Made by a program: the position numbers and the translations under genes. Positions 33,573 through 45,283 of a DNA stretch of 64,000 bases are shown in pieces (the first letter of the stretch is position 1; each line of letters opens with the position of its first letter). Below the pieces are notes generated by a model, which was given only the letters and a program-made list of their open reading frames with translations, ran no database searches and had not been told where the DNA came from. This stretch comes from Aedes albopictus (lineage: Eukaryota > Arthropoda > Insecta > Diptera > Culicidae): positions 381,796,706 to 381,860,705 of the forward strand of contig NC_085137.1 of assembly GCF_035046485.1 (NCBI RefSeq), in the 5' to 3' direction.

Positions 33573-34180
33573 AATCCTAGCTATGGAATAAATTTCATCG
33601 AATTCAGAGATCCTTCGCACCAATTTGTACGATAATTAAAAAAAAAATGCTCAAGAATTTCTTGAGACATTTCTTGAAGAATGCCAATGAATAAATTTCG
33701 ACGTGATTTCCGCACGAATGGCTAAGAGAATCTTTGGAGAACTTCCTGAAGAATCACCTGAAAATTTTTGGAAAGAAGTCTCAATTAAAGATCCGAAAAA
33801 TCCTAAGTAATCAATGCCTGGTTGAGATCACAACTGCCCCAAACACGCGTCACTCTTCGTTTTTTTCCTTCGAACAATGCAACGCGACCGAGGTTTCCAT
33901 CGCAAACGCCCCAAACACGCGTCACTTTTCACTTTTTTATAATAAAAAAATCCAAATTTTAAATGAAAAACTCTATGGATATTGCAGAAAAATCTAAATC
34001 CATGTGAAAAACAAAAACTCTTGAAATTACATATTTTGAAGAAATCTTTGGAGAAATTTCTGGAAAAACCTGCTTATACAATTTCTTGACTAATTTCTAT
34101 AAGAACTCATGCAAAAACCCCAAAGAAAAATTCCTGGAAGAAATTCAAATAACAGTTTTGGAGAAGTTCTTTCAGAAATG
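32892..34180. repeat. Direct duplication: 32892-33250 repeated at 33832-34180
   Basis: Both copies start with two CCCCAAACACGCGTCACTTn strings about 70 bp apart. They continue through AATCCAAATTTTAAATGAAA, ACTCTATnGATATTGCAG and TTCAAATAACAGTTnTGGAG to TTCTTTCAGAAATG, in the same order and orientation. The spacing is about 940 bp. The first copy lies inside foldback copy 2, so a segment spanning half of the foldback seems to have been duplicated in tandem. Confidence 0.8.
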
Positions 34181-34448
34181 GTGAAAAAACACAAGAATGA
34201 GCACATGTATTTATTTCTGCAGCAATCCTCAAAGGGATTTTTTAAAGAATCCCCTAAGAAATTTCTGAAAAATCTGTGGACTAGCCGCAAGATGTTTTTT
34301 TTTTTTTTGAGAAATTCCGAGGGCCGAAGGATCTTCTGGAGAAATACATGGACAGAAGTGCATACCTGGAGGAGACTTTGGAGGAATTGTTGCTGAATTC
34401 ATTCCAGAAAATAATTAAAAACTTCTTTATATAAATATTTTTGAAATA

Positions 34449-35303
34449 GGGGGATTAGGGGCATAATGGACACCCGGGGCGAAATGGACACCCCTGTTTT
34501 TGCCGAAACCGCTTACTTTTATGTTGAACTTTTAATGCATAAGTGTAAAGGAACAAGTAATTGTTCTATTTTGCAAAAGTTCCATTTATATTTCTCCAAA
34601 ATAATCAAAATATCATTGAAATTGAAATATGTTTTTCATATGGTGAAATTCTTATAATTTCGAAGGAGCAGCAAATAAGGTATTACCAGTGTTTGAGTGT
34701 GTCCACCATAAAAACAAGTGCATTGTTACCTTATCTACATTTATGTGGAGATTTAGCAATGGATGAAGTATTTTATTTTTGATCAGAATTTACTCCAAAT
34801 AGAAATTTTAATGTTGTAGTCAATTCGGGGCGAAATGAACACTGGCAATTACGAATGGATGTACGTCCATTGCATACTGTTAGGCGTTTAAGAGAGTTTG
34901 AAAAAATCAATCCGATTTTTTTAGTATTAAGTTTATTTAATTAACTTTGATGTTATGTAAACTCGTCTAAGACGGAGTATTATACCTGTGGTATTGATCT
35001 CCGTAGGCAAATTACTTAACTGGTCGATGTAATCAAATAATTAGCTTAAAATATGCAGGGGTGTCCATTATGCCCCGATGGGTGTCCATTTCGCCCCGTA
35101 CCTTTCCTGTCAGCCCTTAAAAACACACGGTTTATAATTCATTATTTCTTCACAATAAAGACATTCTACAACCTGTAAATGATTGGAATACGTAGGGAAC
35201 AAGTTAAAGTTGTAAGCCAACTGATAATATATTAAGTTTTTCTCTGTTATACAGGTCTAACGAACTCATTTGCTTAGGGTGTCCATTATGCCCCTAATAC
35301 CCC
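34449..35303. mobile_element. 855-bp element with iterated GGGGCATAATGGACACCC ends, TA target
   Basis: The inverted ends share ATTAGGGGCATAATGGACAC. TA flanks both sides. Variants of the same motif are repeated inside: GGGGCGAAATGGACACCCC at ~34478, GGGGCGAAATGAACACTGG at ~34837, and an inverted pair at ~35058-35098. This looks like a non-autonomous Tc1/mariner-like element with multiple transposase-binding sites. No coding gene was found. Confidence 0.75.
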
Positions 35304-35507
35304 TACTTTGTAGATAAAAAAAAAACCCTTAACAAAAAATCTAATAAAAGAAATTCATTGTCCTTTCCCGGAAAAAAACGAAAACGAAAAAATAATGAAG
35401 AATTAATTTATAGACGGATTACTCTGGAATAGTAAAGTCATATCTATGGGGGCGCTGAACATTGGAAACCTTGAATAACCAGCTCTGATTTTCCTATGAC
35501 AGCACTG

Positions 35508-35773
35508 ACAGCAGGTCTCCAGTTAGCCTAGTGGTTAAGGCTACTGATCGCCAATCCGGAGACGGCGGGTTCGATTCCCGTTCCGGTCGGCAACATTTTC
35601 TCGACTCCCTGGGCATAGTGTACCATTGTACTTGCCACACAATGTACAAATTCATGCAATGGCAGGCAAAGAAAGCCCTTCAATTAATAACTTTGGAAGT
35701 GCTTTAAGAACACTAATTGAAAAGAGGCAGGCCAAGATTCAATGCGAACGTCGAGCCATAAAGAAGAAGAAGA
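35508..35773 (+). mobile_element. tRNA-derived SINE with (GAA)n tail
   Basis: The head has an A box (TTAGCCTAGTGGTTAAGG, ~35523) and a B box (GGTTCGATTCC, ~35568). The body includes CTCGACTCCCTGGGCATAGT and ATTAATAACTTTGGAAGTGC, then GAGCCATAAAGAAGAAGAAG. The TSD AGCACTG flanks it (35501-35507 and 35774-35780). It is nearly identical to the SINE at 61772. Confidence 0.9.
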
Positions 35774-35780
35774 AGCACTG

Positions 35781-36186
35781 GCTATCAATAACTTAACATT
35801 AACCTTTCTCAATGGGAAGGCTTGCAGAAGCGACTTTTATCTGAAAATAAGAAATCGCTATGCTGATTTCAAACTCCAACATATCAAATCAATGATCCAC
35901 AACTCTCCTAGAAGCGGGAGGGTTAAAATCTCAGATTCATTCATTTCTGGTCAGGAGTAATCAGAAAGGGTAAAATTTAGAGCTGGGTAAAACATTTGTC
36001 GGAACTCCTCATAGTTTTAGATACACATTTGACCAAATGTACCACCATTTTTCTTTGGACTCCACTAGCTTACAATTCCCATTCGCTAAGCCTGAAAAGC
36101 GTCTTTTGTGTGTCTCGCATGCGGTAAACAAACTTTTCCGGTTTTTCTATTGCGGCTTCGAGCTGGTTAGTTTGGTTGCTCTCGAA
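35781..36186. other. Non-element DNA left of the hAT MITE
   Basis: No repeat signature was seen. Together with 36753-37290 it looks like one more complex, possibly single-copy region interrupted by the MITE at 36187. No coding exon was established. Confidence 0.35.
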
Positions 36187-36752
36187 CAGGGAATGAAATT
36201 ATCGATCACGATCGCGATCATAGAAAACTCTCTCACACGCATTATCGGCGAAAAAAGACGTGCGATAAATTCAGATCCGGTTTTCTCCCGAGAATGTGTT
36301 CTCGCTCGTCCCGCAGCGCCGAAAATGGATTATCACCAGCAATGAAAAGCCGGTGCTTACTTGCCGGGTTTGCTCTCTGCACTTTGTTCGCCTTTCCGTC
36401 TGGCTGTCGGCACCAAAGGTAGCTTTTATGAATAAAATTTCTGCCTCCTTTCGAGCATGGTCGCATGGTTATGGTGCGCGCTAAGAAACATTTTTGTGGA
36501 GGGTCTAGGTTCGAATCCCATTGGCGGCACAAATTTTGTTATTTTCCTCCTGATAATTATCGCGATAACCGGCAAGGTGATAAAGTTGGGTAGCGAAAAT
36601 GGCAAGAGCGATTTTCAGTTTTCGGCTATCTTTGGTCGTGGACAATAGCAACGAACGATAAACATTTCTCGCTGGAAAAAGAATCGTTGAATTATTCGGT
36701 TGCTCGGAAAACGCCGATTTTCGTCTCAATTTGCTGATAATTTCATTCCCTG
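36187..36752. mobile_element. 566-bp hAT-type MITE, 8-bp TSD
   Basis: The ends CAGGGAATGAAATTATC are perfectly inverted. The 8-bp TSD CTCTCGAA is perfect (36179-36186 and 36753-36760). Both features are diagnostic of hAT. The interior includes a tRNA-like stretch with B box GGTTCGAATCCC (~36509-36520), so a tRNA-derived sequence may have been captured. No transposase frame. Confidence 0.9.
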
Positions 36753-36760
36753 CTCTCGAA

Positions 36761-37290
36761 TGCTTTCAGCTTTGCGCCGCGGTACTCATCGTCGTCGTCC
36801 TCATCAGTGCCGCTGCTAACTAACCTATATATAGCAGAATTGGTTTGAATTTGGTACCGTACCGTTCCGCACTCGTGTAGTGTACGGGGCGTGTGTGTTT
36901 GGCAAACATCTTCAAGCAGAGAAGGCACACAAGCGGCATCGGTGGTGGTGGTCGAGAAACGATTGTATTGGGAGTGTTGGCTTATGAGACGATGACGACG
37001 ACGACGACGAAGACGACATCAAGTGGAGGAAGCTTTGGGTTTCTCTCGTCGTCGTCGTCGTCGAGGGAATCACGGCCAGGCGGAGACCGCTCGACGAAAG
37101 ACGAAAATCAGAAGGACCGTATTGAATATTTAATGAAATTTGTCGGCTTGTTTGGTTGCCTTTTCTCGAAGGATAACATGCGGCTTTTGCTGTTGGATGT
37201 GAAGGATGTTTTTACGAGTATAGAACACGGAATGTTGCGGTTCGACAGATTTGAAGAAATCTGATGGTAATTGGTGCAACTTGTTGGCAT
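36761..37290 (+). promoter_or_regulatory. Candidate host promoter/5' exon with TATA box and triplet runs
   Basis: TATATATAG lies at 36826-36834, followed by CG-richer DNA (GGTACCGTACCGTTCCGCAC, then GTGTACGGGGCGTGTGTG) and by (ACG)n at 36988-37013 and (TCG)n at 37043-37064. These features suit the start of a transcribed host region. The frame running through it opens at a GTG and is dominated by Thr and Ser runs from the triplets, so no protein is called. Confidence 0.3.
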
Positions 37291-38086
37291 AATAAAAGAG
37301 TGAATTTATTTTTGATGGCAACACGCGATTTCACAGATAATGCAGCTGTAAACAGAGAACATTTGTTTGGTTTTATCAAAATTACTTTTTCTTTTTACTT
37401 AAAGCTCGAATTTTCTGTTATACCAATTCGTTTGGTCAATTATGATTTTTAAAAACACATTGTACAGATGGGTAAATTAATTTTATATGCGTAAACTCTT
37501 CATATTCTGAGTAACTTTACCGAAGACAGTAACTTTCTAAGTGGTCTAGAATGCGAGATAAACGTCATTTAGACTGAACTAGAAGCTCATAAGAACACTA
37601 GCGCCACCTAGTGAGTGATTCTCGAACTAAATTGTTTTCAATGTGAAAGCTTTTAGTCTTCTGAATAACTTTGTGGTCCAGAACGCGTGATATTCCATAA
37701 CTACTGGCAAAATGTAATGCTGTCCCACATGTCCGACATGGTGTCCTATGTAGCAGATTTCCGGTGGCCAATGTTCCCGGAATCACTTTTTCAACATATC
37801 AACACATTCTTTACAAAATTATCTTTCAAATAAGACATTGGTCATTTGAATTGATACAAAAATCGTCATTCTATAAGAGTTTGAATTTCTGGGTCATAAT
37901 GACCCCAATGCATTATTCGTAACTTTTTTTGTGGCGCCATTTTAGTTTCACATTAAAAAAGAAGAAAATTTTTAAATGCGTCGTTTCTTTCGTTTCTACA
38001 AATATAATATCTCAAAAAGTTAATAAATAAAAGAGATATTAATGCTTGAAATCGCGTTTTGGGCCATAATGACCCTAATATACCGC
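37291..38086. other. AT-rich DNA with one CGCCACCTAG module
   Basis: 37500-37690 holds the TTACCGAAGACAGTAAC and AGCGCCACCTAGTGAGT strings of the module family at 3700-6110. Near 37890 and 38070 a GGGTCATAATGACCC-like palindrome recurs. No gene is seen. Confidence 0.45.
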
Positions 38087-38923
38087 CAAGGCACCATTCA
38101 CCGTGGATCTAAGAGGATTCGGGGCAAATAAGGGCTATCATTTGACACCAGTCTTATAAACATTGTTGGTGCCGCTTTAAATTGCCTTCATTATAGGTTA
38201 AAATTAAAGCAATATCCACAGAAGTAGAAAATTTTTCACAAAATTTGGTGATATAGTACAATTAGTAAATGGTAGTAGGGTCGCCTAATTCCGTGGTAGG
38301 TCACCATTCACCGTGTATGAGAAATTTTATTCTACTTTGTTTAAAAATGATCAAAATAACCCAGGCAAGGGAAATTTCTTCGTATAAATTCATTTCAAGT
38401 AATAACTTGCAAGATTTTATTAGAAAAACGAATGTTCAAATTTTCGATTTTTTCTAGATATATGGGACAATATGGTGCACGGTGAATGGAGACCATTGAT
38501 TTTTAGGGTATCCATTTACCGTGCCTTTTTGTTTCAATTAAAAAGTACGAGTAATTGTACTATCTTGTTAAACTTACTTCGGTAATGCAAAATACATACC
38601 TGATATGTGAATTTAATTGCTTCTTGGTGGAATAAAAACGTTACTACATTTAGTTTATAGCTTAAATCACCTTAGCGCAGTTTTCGTTTATTCACTATGG
38701 ATGCAGTGAACGAGCAGAAACCCGCTTCATGTAAACACACTTTAGTGTCAAAATGATACTTTTAAATGTTTCTAATGAGCGTTTTGACATGGTAACAATA
38801 CATTAGTGTTGTATTGGTGAAATTGAAGGGAAATTGTCATATCATTCAATCATAATATGGAAATAATGAAAAAATATTCAAAGGCACACGGTGAATGGAG
38901 CCCCCACGGTGAATGGCGCCTTG
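38087..38923. mobile_element. 837-bp element with iterated CACCATTCACCGTG ends
   Basis: The ends CAAGGCACCATTCACCGTGG and, as reverse complement, CAAGGCGCCATTCACCGTGG are inverted. Further copies of the motif lie inside at ~38298, ~38472, ~38510 and ~38886, in both orientations. No TSD was resolved. Architecture parallels the elements at 34449 and 42621. Confidence 0.7.
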
Positions 38924-39195
38924 ACGATACGACGACAGTTGAGTGGAAACGTAAGGTATTTGAATTTGATCATTGCTAGAAGTTCACGACGTTCATTTTA
39001 TTTTGCGAACTAGTGTGATGATTAATTTAGTAGAATAAGTATGTAGTCACTTTTCTATCTTCTTTAGTGGATTCCTAGGGGCTTCAGGGGCTGTTTAAGA
39101 TAGTTTCAAGAGCCTTTAAGGCTTTAAGGGCGTTCCGATGGACACCCTCTGAAGTGCACCAGAGATCTTCTGATACCTCTGTAACGCCCTTGCGA

Positions 39196-40918
39196 AACGC
39201 TGATGACATAGCCATATTAGTTCGTGGTAAATATGACAACGTTATCACTTACAGAATGCAAACTGCATTAAATTTTGTCTCCTCGTGGTGCGATAAGGAA
39301 GGATTGAGCATAAATTCTTCTAAAACCACGATCGTACCGTTTACACGACGGAGAAAATTATCAATTACTAATTTGAAATTGAAAGGAACCTTTTTGGAAC
39401 TTTCAAATACAGTCAAGTATCTTGGAGTATATCTAGACAGCAAACTTAATTGGAATTTACATCTTGAGCAGGTTGGTAAAGCTACAAGTGCTCTATGGAT
39501 CAGGAAAAAAACTTTTGTTAAAAAATGGGGACTGAAACCGAAAATGATCCACTGGATTTACTCGGCAATTGTGAGACCCAGAGTTACCTATGCGTCACTG
39601 ATCTGGTGGCCTAAAACAAATGAAAGAACATAAAAAAAGCTTGAAAAACTTCCAATATTAGCTACTCTTTCAATTACTGGTGCAATGCGAAGTACACCGT
39701 CTAAAGCGCTTGACACTTCAATTTGTACAATTAGAAGCTGCAAAGAGTGTATTGAAGCTCAAAAGAACTGCACAACTCTTTGATGGGGTGATCTGAGAGG
39801 GCATCTCAGTGTTCTGAAATCAATCAGTATCGACTCTCTAATCGTTAATAATAATGATTGGATGAGCAAAAGATACAATTTTGATCGCTCTTTTGAAGTG
39901 ATTAATCCAAGGCGAAATCTGTGGACAAATGGTGGCCAAGAACTACATACATTTTATACTGATGGTTCAAAATTGAAAGATCAAGTAGGCGCAGGAGTGA
40001 CTGGCCCCGGGATCAACATATGTATCAATTCCTATGGGCAAATGGCCTACAGTTTTTCAGGCTGAAATTCAGGCGATTTTAGAATGCAGTAATATTTGCT
40101 TACGCAGAAACTACAGACATTCAACAATTTGCATGATATCTGATAGCCAAGCAGCTCTCAATGCTTTGAAATCAGCAACATGCACTTCTAAACATGTTTG
40201 GGCGTGTATTCAATCACTTCAACAATTAGCTTGTCGCAATCAGGTAAAGCTATTTTGAGTTCCAGGGCACTATGGAATTGAAGGAAACGAACAAGCCGAT
40301 ATGTTAGCAAGACTTGGATCGTCTCATCAATCCATAGGACCAGAACCATTTTGTGGCGTGTCTGGTTGTTCTCTCAGAATGGAGTTTAAAACATGGGAAC
40401 ATGAGAAAATAAAATCCAATTGGGAAAATACCACTTCTGCGAGGCAGTCGAAACGTTTCATAAAGCCAAACGTTTCAAACACTCGCAAAATTTTAGAACT
40501 TTCTAAAAAAAGATATGAGTTGTTTTACTGGCCTATTAACATATCATTGTCTTTCCCCATATCATCAAAAGCTGATTGGAAAGCTTCAAGATGATATGTG
40601 TCGCTTTTGCAGCATAGACACAGAAGACTCGGAGCATTTGTTGTGCCGTTGCCCGGCAATTGCAGCTAAAAGAATTAGGTTCTTCGACAAGGGGCTGATA
40701 GAACCCTTTGATGTCTGGAGAACAACCCCCAATGCGGTAGTACATTTCATTCGAACTGTAGCACCGTGCTGGGATCACGCTAACAGTCAAAGTTCGATTA
40801 TTGCTAGTACCAATGGCAATACGTCAACTTGACATAGCCAAATAAAACTGGGGCATTTGTCACAATAGATCTAAAAGCTGGTCGCAGTGACTTATATACC
40901 CAACAAGGAATAAAAAAA
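39196..40918 (+). mobile_element. 5'-truncated RNase H-bearing LINE (LOA/I group), with TSD
   Basis: The copy starts inside the reverse transcriptase at NADDIAILV and ends in poly(A). The TSD AACGCCCTTnCGA (13 bp, one difference) lies at 39183-39195 and 40919-40931. The flanks are degenerate CCTGAGACC-type DNA. The RNase H domain and CCHC end argue for a LOA- or I-group element rather than Jockey or RTE; the exact family is open. Confidence 0.85.
39199..40832 (+). pseudogene. LINE ORF2 C-terminal part: RT end, RNase H, CCHC; broken
   Basis: Encodes the end of the reverse transcriptase (ADD box at ~39200; KYLGVYLDSKLNW; VRPRVTYASLIWW). RNase H follows, with acidic residues visible in FYTDGSK, QAEIQAI, MISDSQAA and VPGHYGIEGNEQAD. 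A zinc-like CRFCSIDTEDSEHLLCRC comes next, then a short tail. Damage: a stop at 39631-39633, a stop near 39781, a frame change between 40034 and 40065, a stop at ~40256, and another shift near 40510-40590. Non-functional fragment. Confidence 0.9.
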
Positions 40919-40931
40919 AACGCCCTTACGA

Positions 40932-42400
40932 CCTCCTGATATCCTCTAAACTCTAATAAAACGTTTTTGAAATCACTTGGAACCCTCTGACCTCTTGAAA
41001 CGCCCCTGAGACTTTTTAGAAATCGCATGGAATCCACTTGATAGCCCTTGAGGTCCATTGAAGGCCTAATGGATCTCCCCTGAGACCTCCTGAAACCCCA
41101 TGGGATCCTCCAAAATGCTCCGGAGATCTCTGCGATTCCCACAAGACCCACTGAAGCGCCCCAGAGACTTCTTGAAACTCTCCTGAGACCTCCTAGTACC
41201 CCCAGAAAAGCCACTGAAATGAAATGCTCCTTTGACCTTCATGGTACGCCCTTGAGATCTTCTGGCACCCCCTGAAACGATTCTGCAACCTCTGGCCACC
41301 GTTGTCATTTTCTTATGCACAATATTGGTTCTGAATAACTGAATAACGCAGCACAGTACGAACAAAACCTGCCAAATTAAGACGGATCGAATGTATCAAA
41401 AGGACCTCGTCATATATAATGGAAATTTTTACATTGCAGATGACTAAATAACAATTGTATTCGAACAAGATTCGATCTCAAGGATCAGATGTGAGCAGGA
41501 CTCCCGAGCACACGCGGCTATCTCAGCTTGATGAAATCTAGATAGTCAAACTTAAACAGATACTACCATATACGAACGTCCATCATCATGACCTTGTGTT
41601 AGAATTGCTGGCATGATTTATAGCAGATGCAAACAAGCCGCCTGGTTGGTTGATATCTAAGCCGGCTACTTGGCTGACACCAAATGCACGTGGTGTACAG
41701 AGAATCTTTCACAAATTTTAGTCAATCTTCAATTTACGTGCTGTTTTATTTTCATATTTTTTTACTGTAAGGGTAAAAATAAAAATGACCTGCATATAAA
41801 GAGGTTCAGCGTATTTTCGGTGGGTTACAGAGTCGTTACGGAGGCGTTTTCGGGAGTTTCTGAGGTTAGCAGGTGCGTAACATAGGGTCTAAGGGGGTTT
41901 CAGGGGGATTTCAGGAAGTTTCAGAGCATTTCCGGAGAGCGTTTTCAGGAGTTCCTGAGGGTCTTAGGTACATGAACCCTTTGGAGCCCGGCGATGAAAC
42001 CGAGCATAATAAACGTATTCTATACCAGCACGGTTGTCGCAAAACCGGCGAAAATAGCCAGGTTCAAAGAGTTCAATGGGATCCAAGGGGGTTCTAACGG
42101 GATTTCGGAGGCATTTAAGGAAGTTTCAGAAGAGGGCCCTTCACAAAAAAAACCTTGAATTCCCTTGAAACGCTCCAGAATTGCCTTGAAACGCTCCTGA
42201 AACATTTCCCCGAAGCTCACGACAGTCTTCGAAAATACTTCTTTTCCCGCTCTGACGTTCATGCACATTGCACACAACAGAGACGTGTAGATGATCAATT
42301 AATTCCACCCGAATGAGATTTGGATTGTGAAAAGGAACGAATCATATGATGCATTAGTGGAATCGAGTGTAGTTCTGTGCCTTTTGGGGAAGGAGATGGT
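40932..42400. repeat. Degenerate CCTGAGACC-type DNA and unassigned sequence
   Basis: 40932-41300 repeats the units seen at 22.6-24.1 kb. 41815-42200 shows the same kind of units on the opposite strand. 41300-41815 is more complex and unassigned. No coding function. Confidence 0.5.
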
Positions 42401-42401
42401 G

Positions 42402-42478
42402 AAGTGACTCTGTAGCTTGGAGCAAAGAAGAGCTCGTCTAGCGAATTGGGAGTCGTGGATTCGAATCCCACCGGAGCA
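42402..42478 (+). other. tRNA-like sequence (pseudo-tRNA or SINE head)
   Basis: A TAGCTTGG A-box-like string and GGATTCGAATCCC (a B box within a T-arm-like GTGG/CCAC stem) end in CGGAGCA. The 5' strand TGACTCTG can pair with it only if one A is bulged. Disrupted pairing and the repeat-rich setting argue against a functional tRNA gene. Confidence 0.4.
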
Positions 42479-42620
42479 CATGGATTACTTTTCATAATTC
42501 AAATCTCAATTTGTTCATCAAACTCGTGTTCATTCGAAGAGGGTATTCTGCTTAGAGGGTTCGAAAAGTCGGTACACAATCGTGTTTTTGTTGTGTGCAT
42601 GAACATCAACGTTGAACCGC

Positions 42621-43665
42621 CAGTCGGGGTGACATTGGGCCTGGGGGGTAACTTTGGGCCAAAAATCAAGAAAGATGTTTCGCTCAAAATACTAACATTT
42701 ATAAAAGTGATTATAAAAAAGCTGATACCATATGGTAAATATAACTTGCAATGATCATCCGCTGTAGAAAAATGTCACATTTTGTTAATTTTCCATTAAG
42801 AAAACGTGATGTGAATATCATGGTTAAGCGTACTGTACAAAATCGTTGTTTTAAAATGCCCAGTAGAAAACAGCTGAACATCGGACATGTAATGAACTGC
42901 TGTTTTCTAGATATATTGGGAAGTTGTTTTGAGAAGTAATATAAATTTTCTTGGTTTTGTATGCTATTTTGCATGAAAAACTTATTAATTGGAGCTGTAG
43001 TGCAAATAACTCATTTTCGGGGTGACTTTGGGCCATATATAAGCAATGCAGTCAGTATGAGAACCCTACAAATGTGAATTAAAACAACTGCGAGTATTCA
43101 CATTATTTTATGCATAAAACGGCGTTTATTTTATTTATAAATGTAAGATTCATGCTAAAATAAAAATGCACGCATATCAGTTTATAGGTAGATGATGAGG
43201 AAATATTTCATTCGTCTTTTGAGAATGCTACTTGGAGTTATATCCAGGGGATAGCGGATGTATTGTAATGGATCAATGATCGTTTACAATGAATGTGGTC
43301 AAATTTTCACGTTTGTTTGTCTGTGGTGTTATTTTAAAGTGACTAGGCACTGATAGGTTGTGCGCAAGCAGCTATATATTCACTAGTTTTGATTAGCAAG
43401 CGATATTTTCGCACATTGAACTATTTGGATTGAATTTTAGTGTTTGGACCAATGTCACCCCATAGAAGGGGTGAAATTGGGCCAATTTTAATTACTCTTT
43501 ATTATTTCCAGAATTAAAGTTGAAGCATTTATACTTCAAGCAATCCTAAACAGTATATAAATGAACGTGTCTACCGAATTCAACATTGATTTAGAGCTAA
43601 AGCATTGTTGTAACGACATACAAAGGGATGGACTATGCAGTTTTGGCCCAATGACACCCCCACTG
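42621..43665. mobile_element. 1.05-kb element with iterated GGGGTGACATTGGGCC ends
   Basis: The left end CAGTCGGGGTGACATTGGGC matches the reverse complement of the right end, CAGTGGGGGTGTCATTGGGC. Internal copies occur near 42646 (GGGGGGTAACTTTGGGCC), 43018 (GGGGTGACTTTGGGCC) and as a pair near 43445-43475. No TSD was resolved. Same architecture as the elements at 34449 and 38087. Confidence 0.7.
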
Positions 43666-43786
43666 ACGGTAGTTTACAAACTGATAAAAAAAAACAAAAA
43701 TAAAGACTTAACATTGCCGAGAATGTTAGGAGACCGAGAAATCCAACATTTACCAAAACATAAAAAATGTCAAATGTTCAAAATGT

Positions 43787-44480
43787 CATCAAACGATCAA
43801 CGATCAAATCTGACTATACATGTCAATGGTTGCTACTCCGTGATTGATCTGAGCTGGTACCAATTACACTGAGATCCAAATGAATAAGGGCTGGGACACT
43901 CCACTTATTCTCAAAGTGCAATTCTAGCAGCTCATACATTTTGGATCAATAACGGCGCCGGCCACGTCCTTATAGTCAGTTGGGAAGGGAAAGGAATGTT
44001 AGAGTGTGCTGGTTGTTGCTACTAAAGACCGAGATCACCTCTGCATCCCCACAACCAGCACGGACTGGGGTATTTGTTAGACGGAAAGGATGGGAGATCT
44101 GGGAGTCACCGTTGGGTCGGTGATACGATCCATGGATAGGGGGTTATTTATAGTGTTCGTAAGGCGATAGATTGTGTGGTGAATGAGGTGAATAAGGCCA
44201 AGCGGCACAGCACGCTTTGGTTGCATAACTTGTAGGCGTTATATACACTGTGCTGTGAGTGGAAATTGGAAGGGAGGGAAACGACTTTTTTTTCAATTCG
44301 TTTCTGGTTCTAGCGATGGCTATGAACATATGAATATACATGAGTTGTATATGTAGAGAAGAGAGAAGAAAGTGGATAGAAAGATACAAAGTAGGATGAA
44401 AAGGGACGGGCCAGGGATTGAACCCATGACCTTCTGCATACGAACCAGAAGCGGTAGCCACTAGACCACCAAGCCCATCT
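43787..44480 (-). mobile_element. 694-bp tRNA-headed retroposon, 19-bp TSD
   Basis: The perfect 19-bp repeat TGTCAAATGTTCAAAATGT flanks it (43768-43786 and 44481-44499). On the minus strand the 5' end is tRNA-like: GGGCTTGGTGGTCTAGTGGC holds the A box and GGGTTCAATCCC the B box. Then follow ~600 bases of unrelated body and a GATCGTT-type repeated tail (TTTGATCGTTGATCGTTTGA). Length is unusually great for a SINE and there is no coding frame, so it may be a composite. Confidence 0.85.
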
Positions 44481-44499
44481 TGTCAAATGTTCAAAATGT

Positions 44500-45059
44500 G
44501 GAATTTAAATAACAAAAGGAGAGTTGTTTTTAAAAATTGTCAGAAAAAGTTGATACCGTAAAATTGGGTGTTAAAGGACGGCAAATTTTTTCAACCTCAT
44601 TAATTCATGGGTTCTTCTTCTAACAATTTTCAGGAAAAGCAGTCCAATCATTGTTGTCTGCCACGCATATAGATTATAAAATTTGACGATTTTTGGCAGA
44701 CATTAAAGATATTTGACAAAATGTGCGGTTTATTCGAAAATATGAAAGGGGGGTGTTAAGGAATTTAAAGTGAGAAATGTAAAAGTTCTAATATTTCAAA
44801 GAAAGATAAAAATGTATAAATTGTAAACAATGATTGTAATATTTCGTGGACATCGCCGAAAAAAATTATCATAGTTCTGAAGGAATAGGGACAGTTTGAT
44901 TGCCATTTACCCTTGTATATGAGTATTTTTTGTTGAAGCCTCGAAATCTGAAAAAATACCGTCATTTGTACCTAAGTGGCTTCAATCTTTAACAAACACA
45001 TTAGTCACAGTTACTATTCAGAGTAACCAAATTGAACAGTTTAGACTGACCAACAGATT
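44500..45059. other. AT-rich DNA, no gene
   Basis: GGGTGTTAAAGGA and GGGGTGTTAAGGA recur near 44567 and 44750, suggesting another degraded iterated element, but no ends were defined. Confidence 0.35.
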
Positions 45060-45283
45060 TTTTTTACTCATTCATTTATTTGGGAGGCTCGGGCGCCACA
45101 TGGGCATAACTGAGCCGAAATCATTTGTTTTTACATTGATTTTACATTTTACAATTTATTACTGCCTTAATACTATGTAAGTTTGGGAAGCCGAAGTTCT
45201 CGCGGCTGTTTCGAGATTAAGGATTGAAAAAAATGGGAAGGAGGGATTTATTGGTTTAAAACTAAATTATTTGCTAACTTATA

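Noticed and set aside
36893..37264. 123-codon open frame with Thr and Ser runs
   Set aside because: It has no ATG at its start, and its composition is dictated by ACG and TCG triplet runs. At best this is an untranslated exon.
42402..42478. Functional tRNA gene
   Set aside because: Acceptor pairing needs a bulge and the anticodon arm is poor. Such heads are common in SINEs of this genome type.
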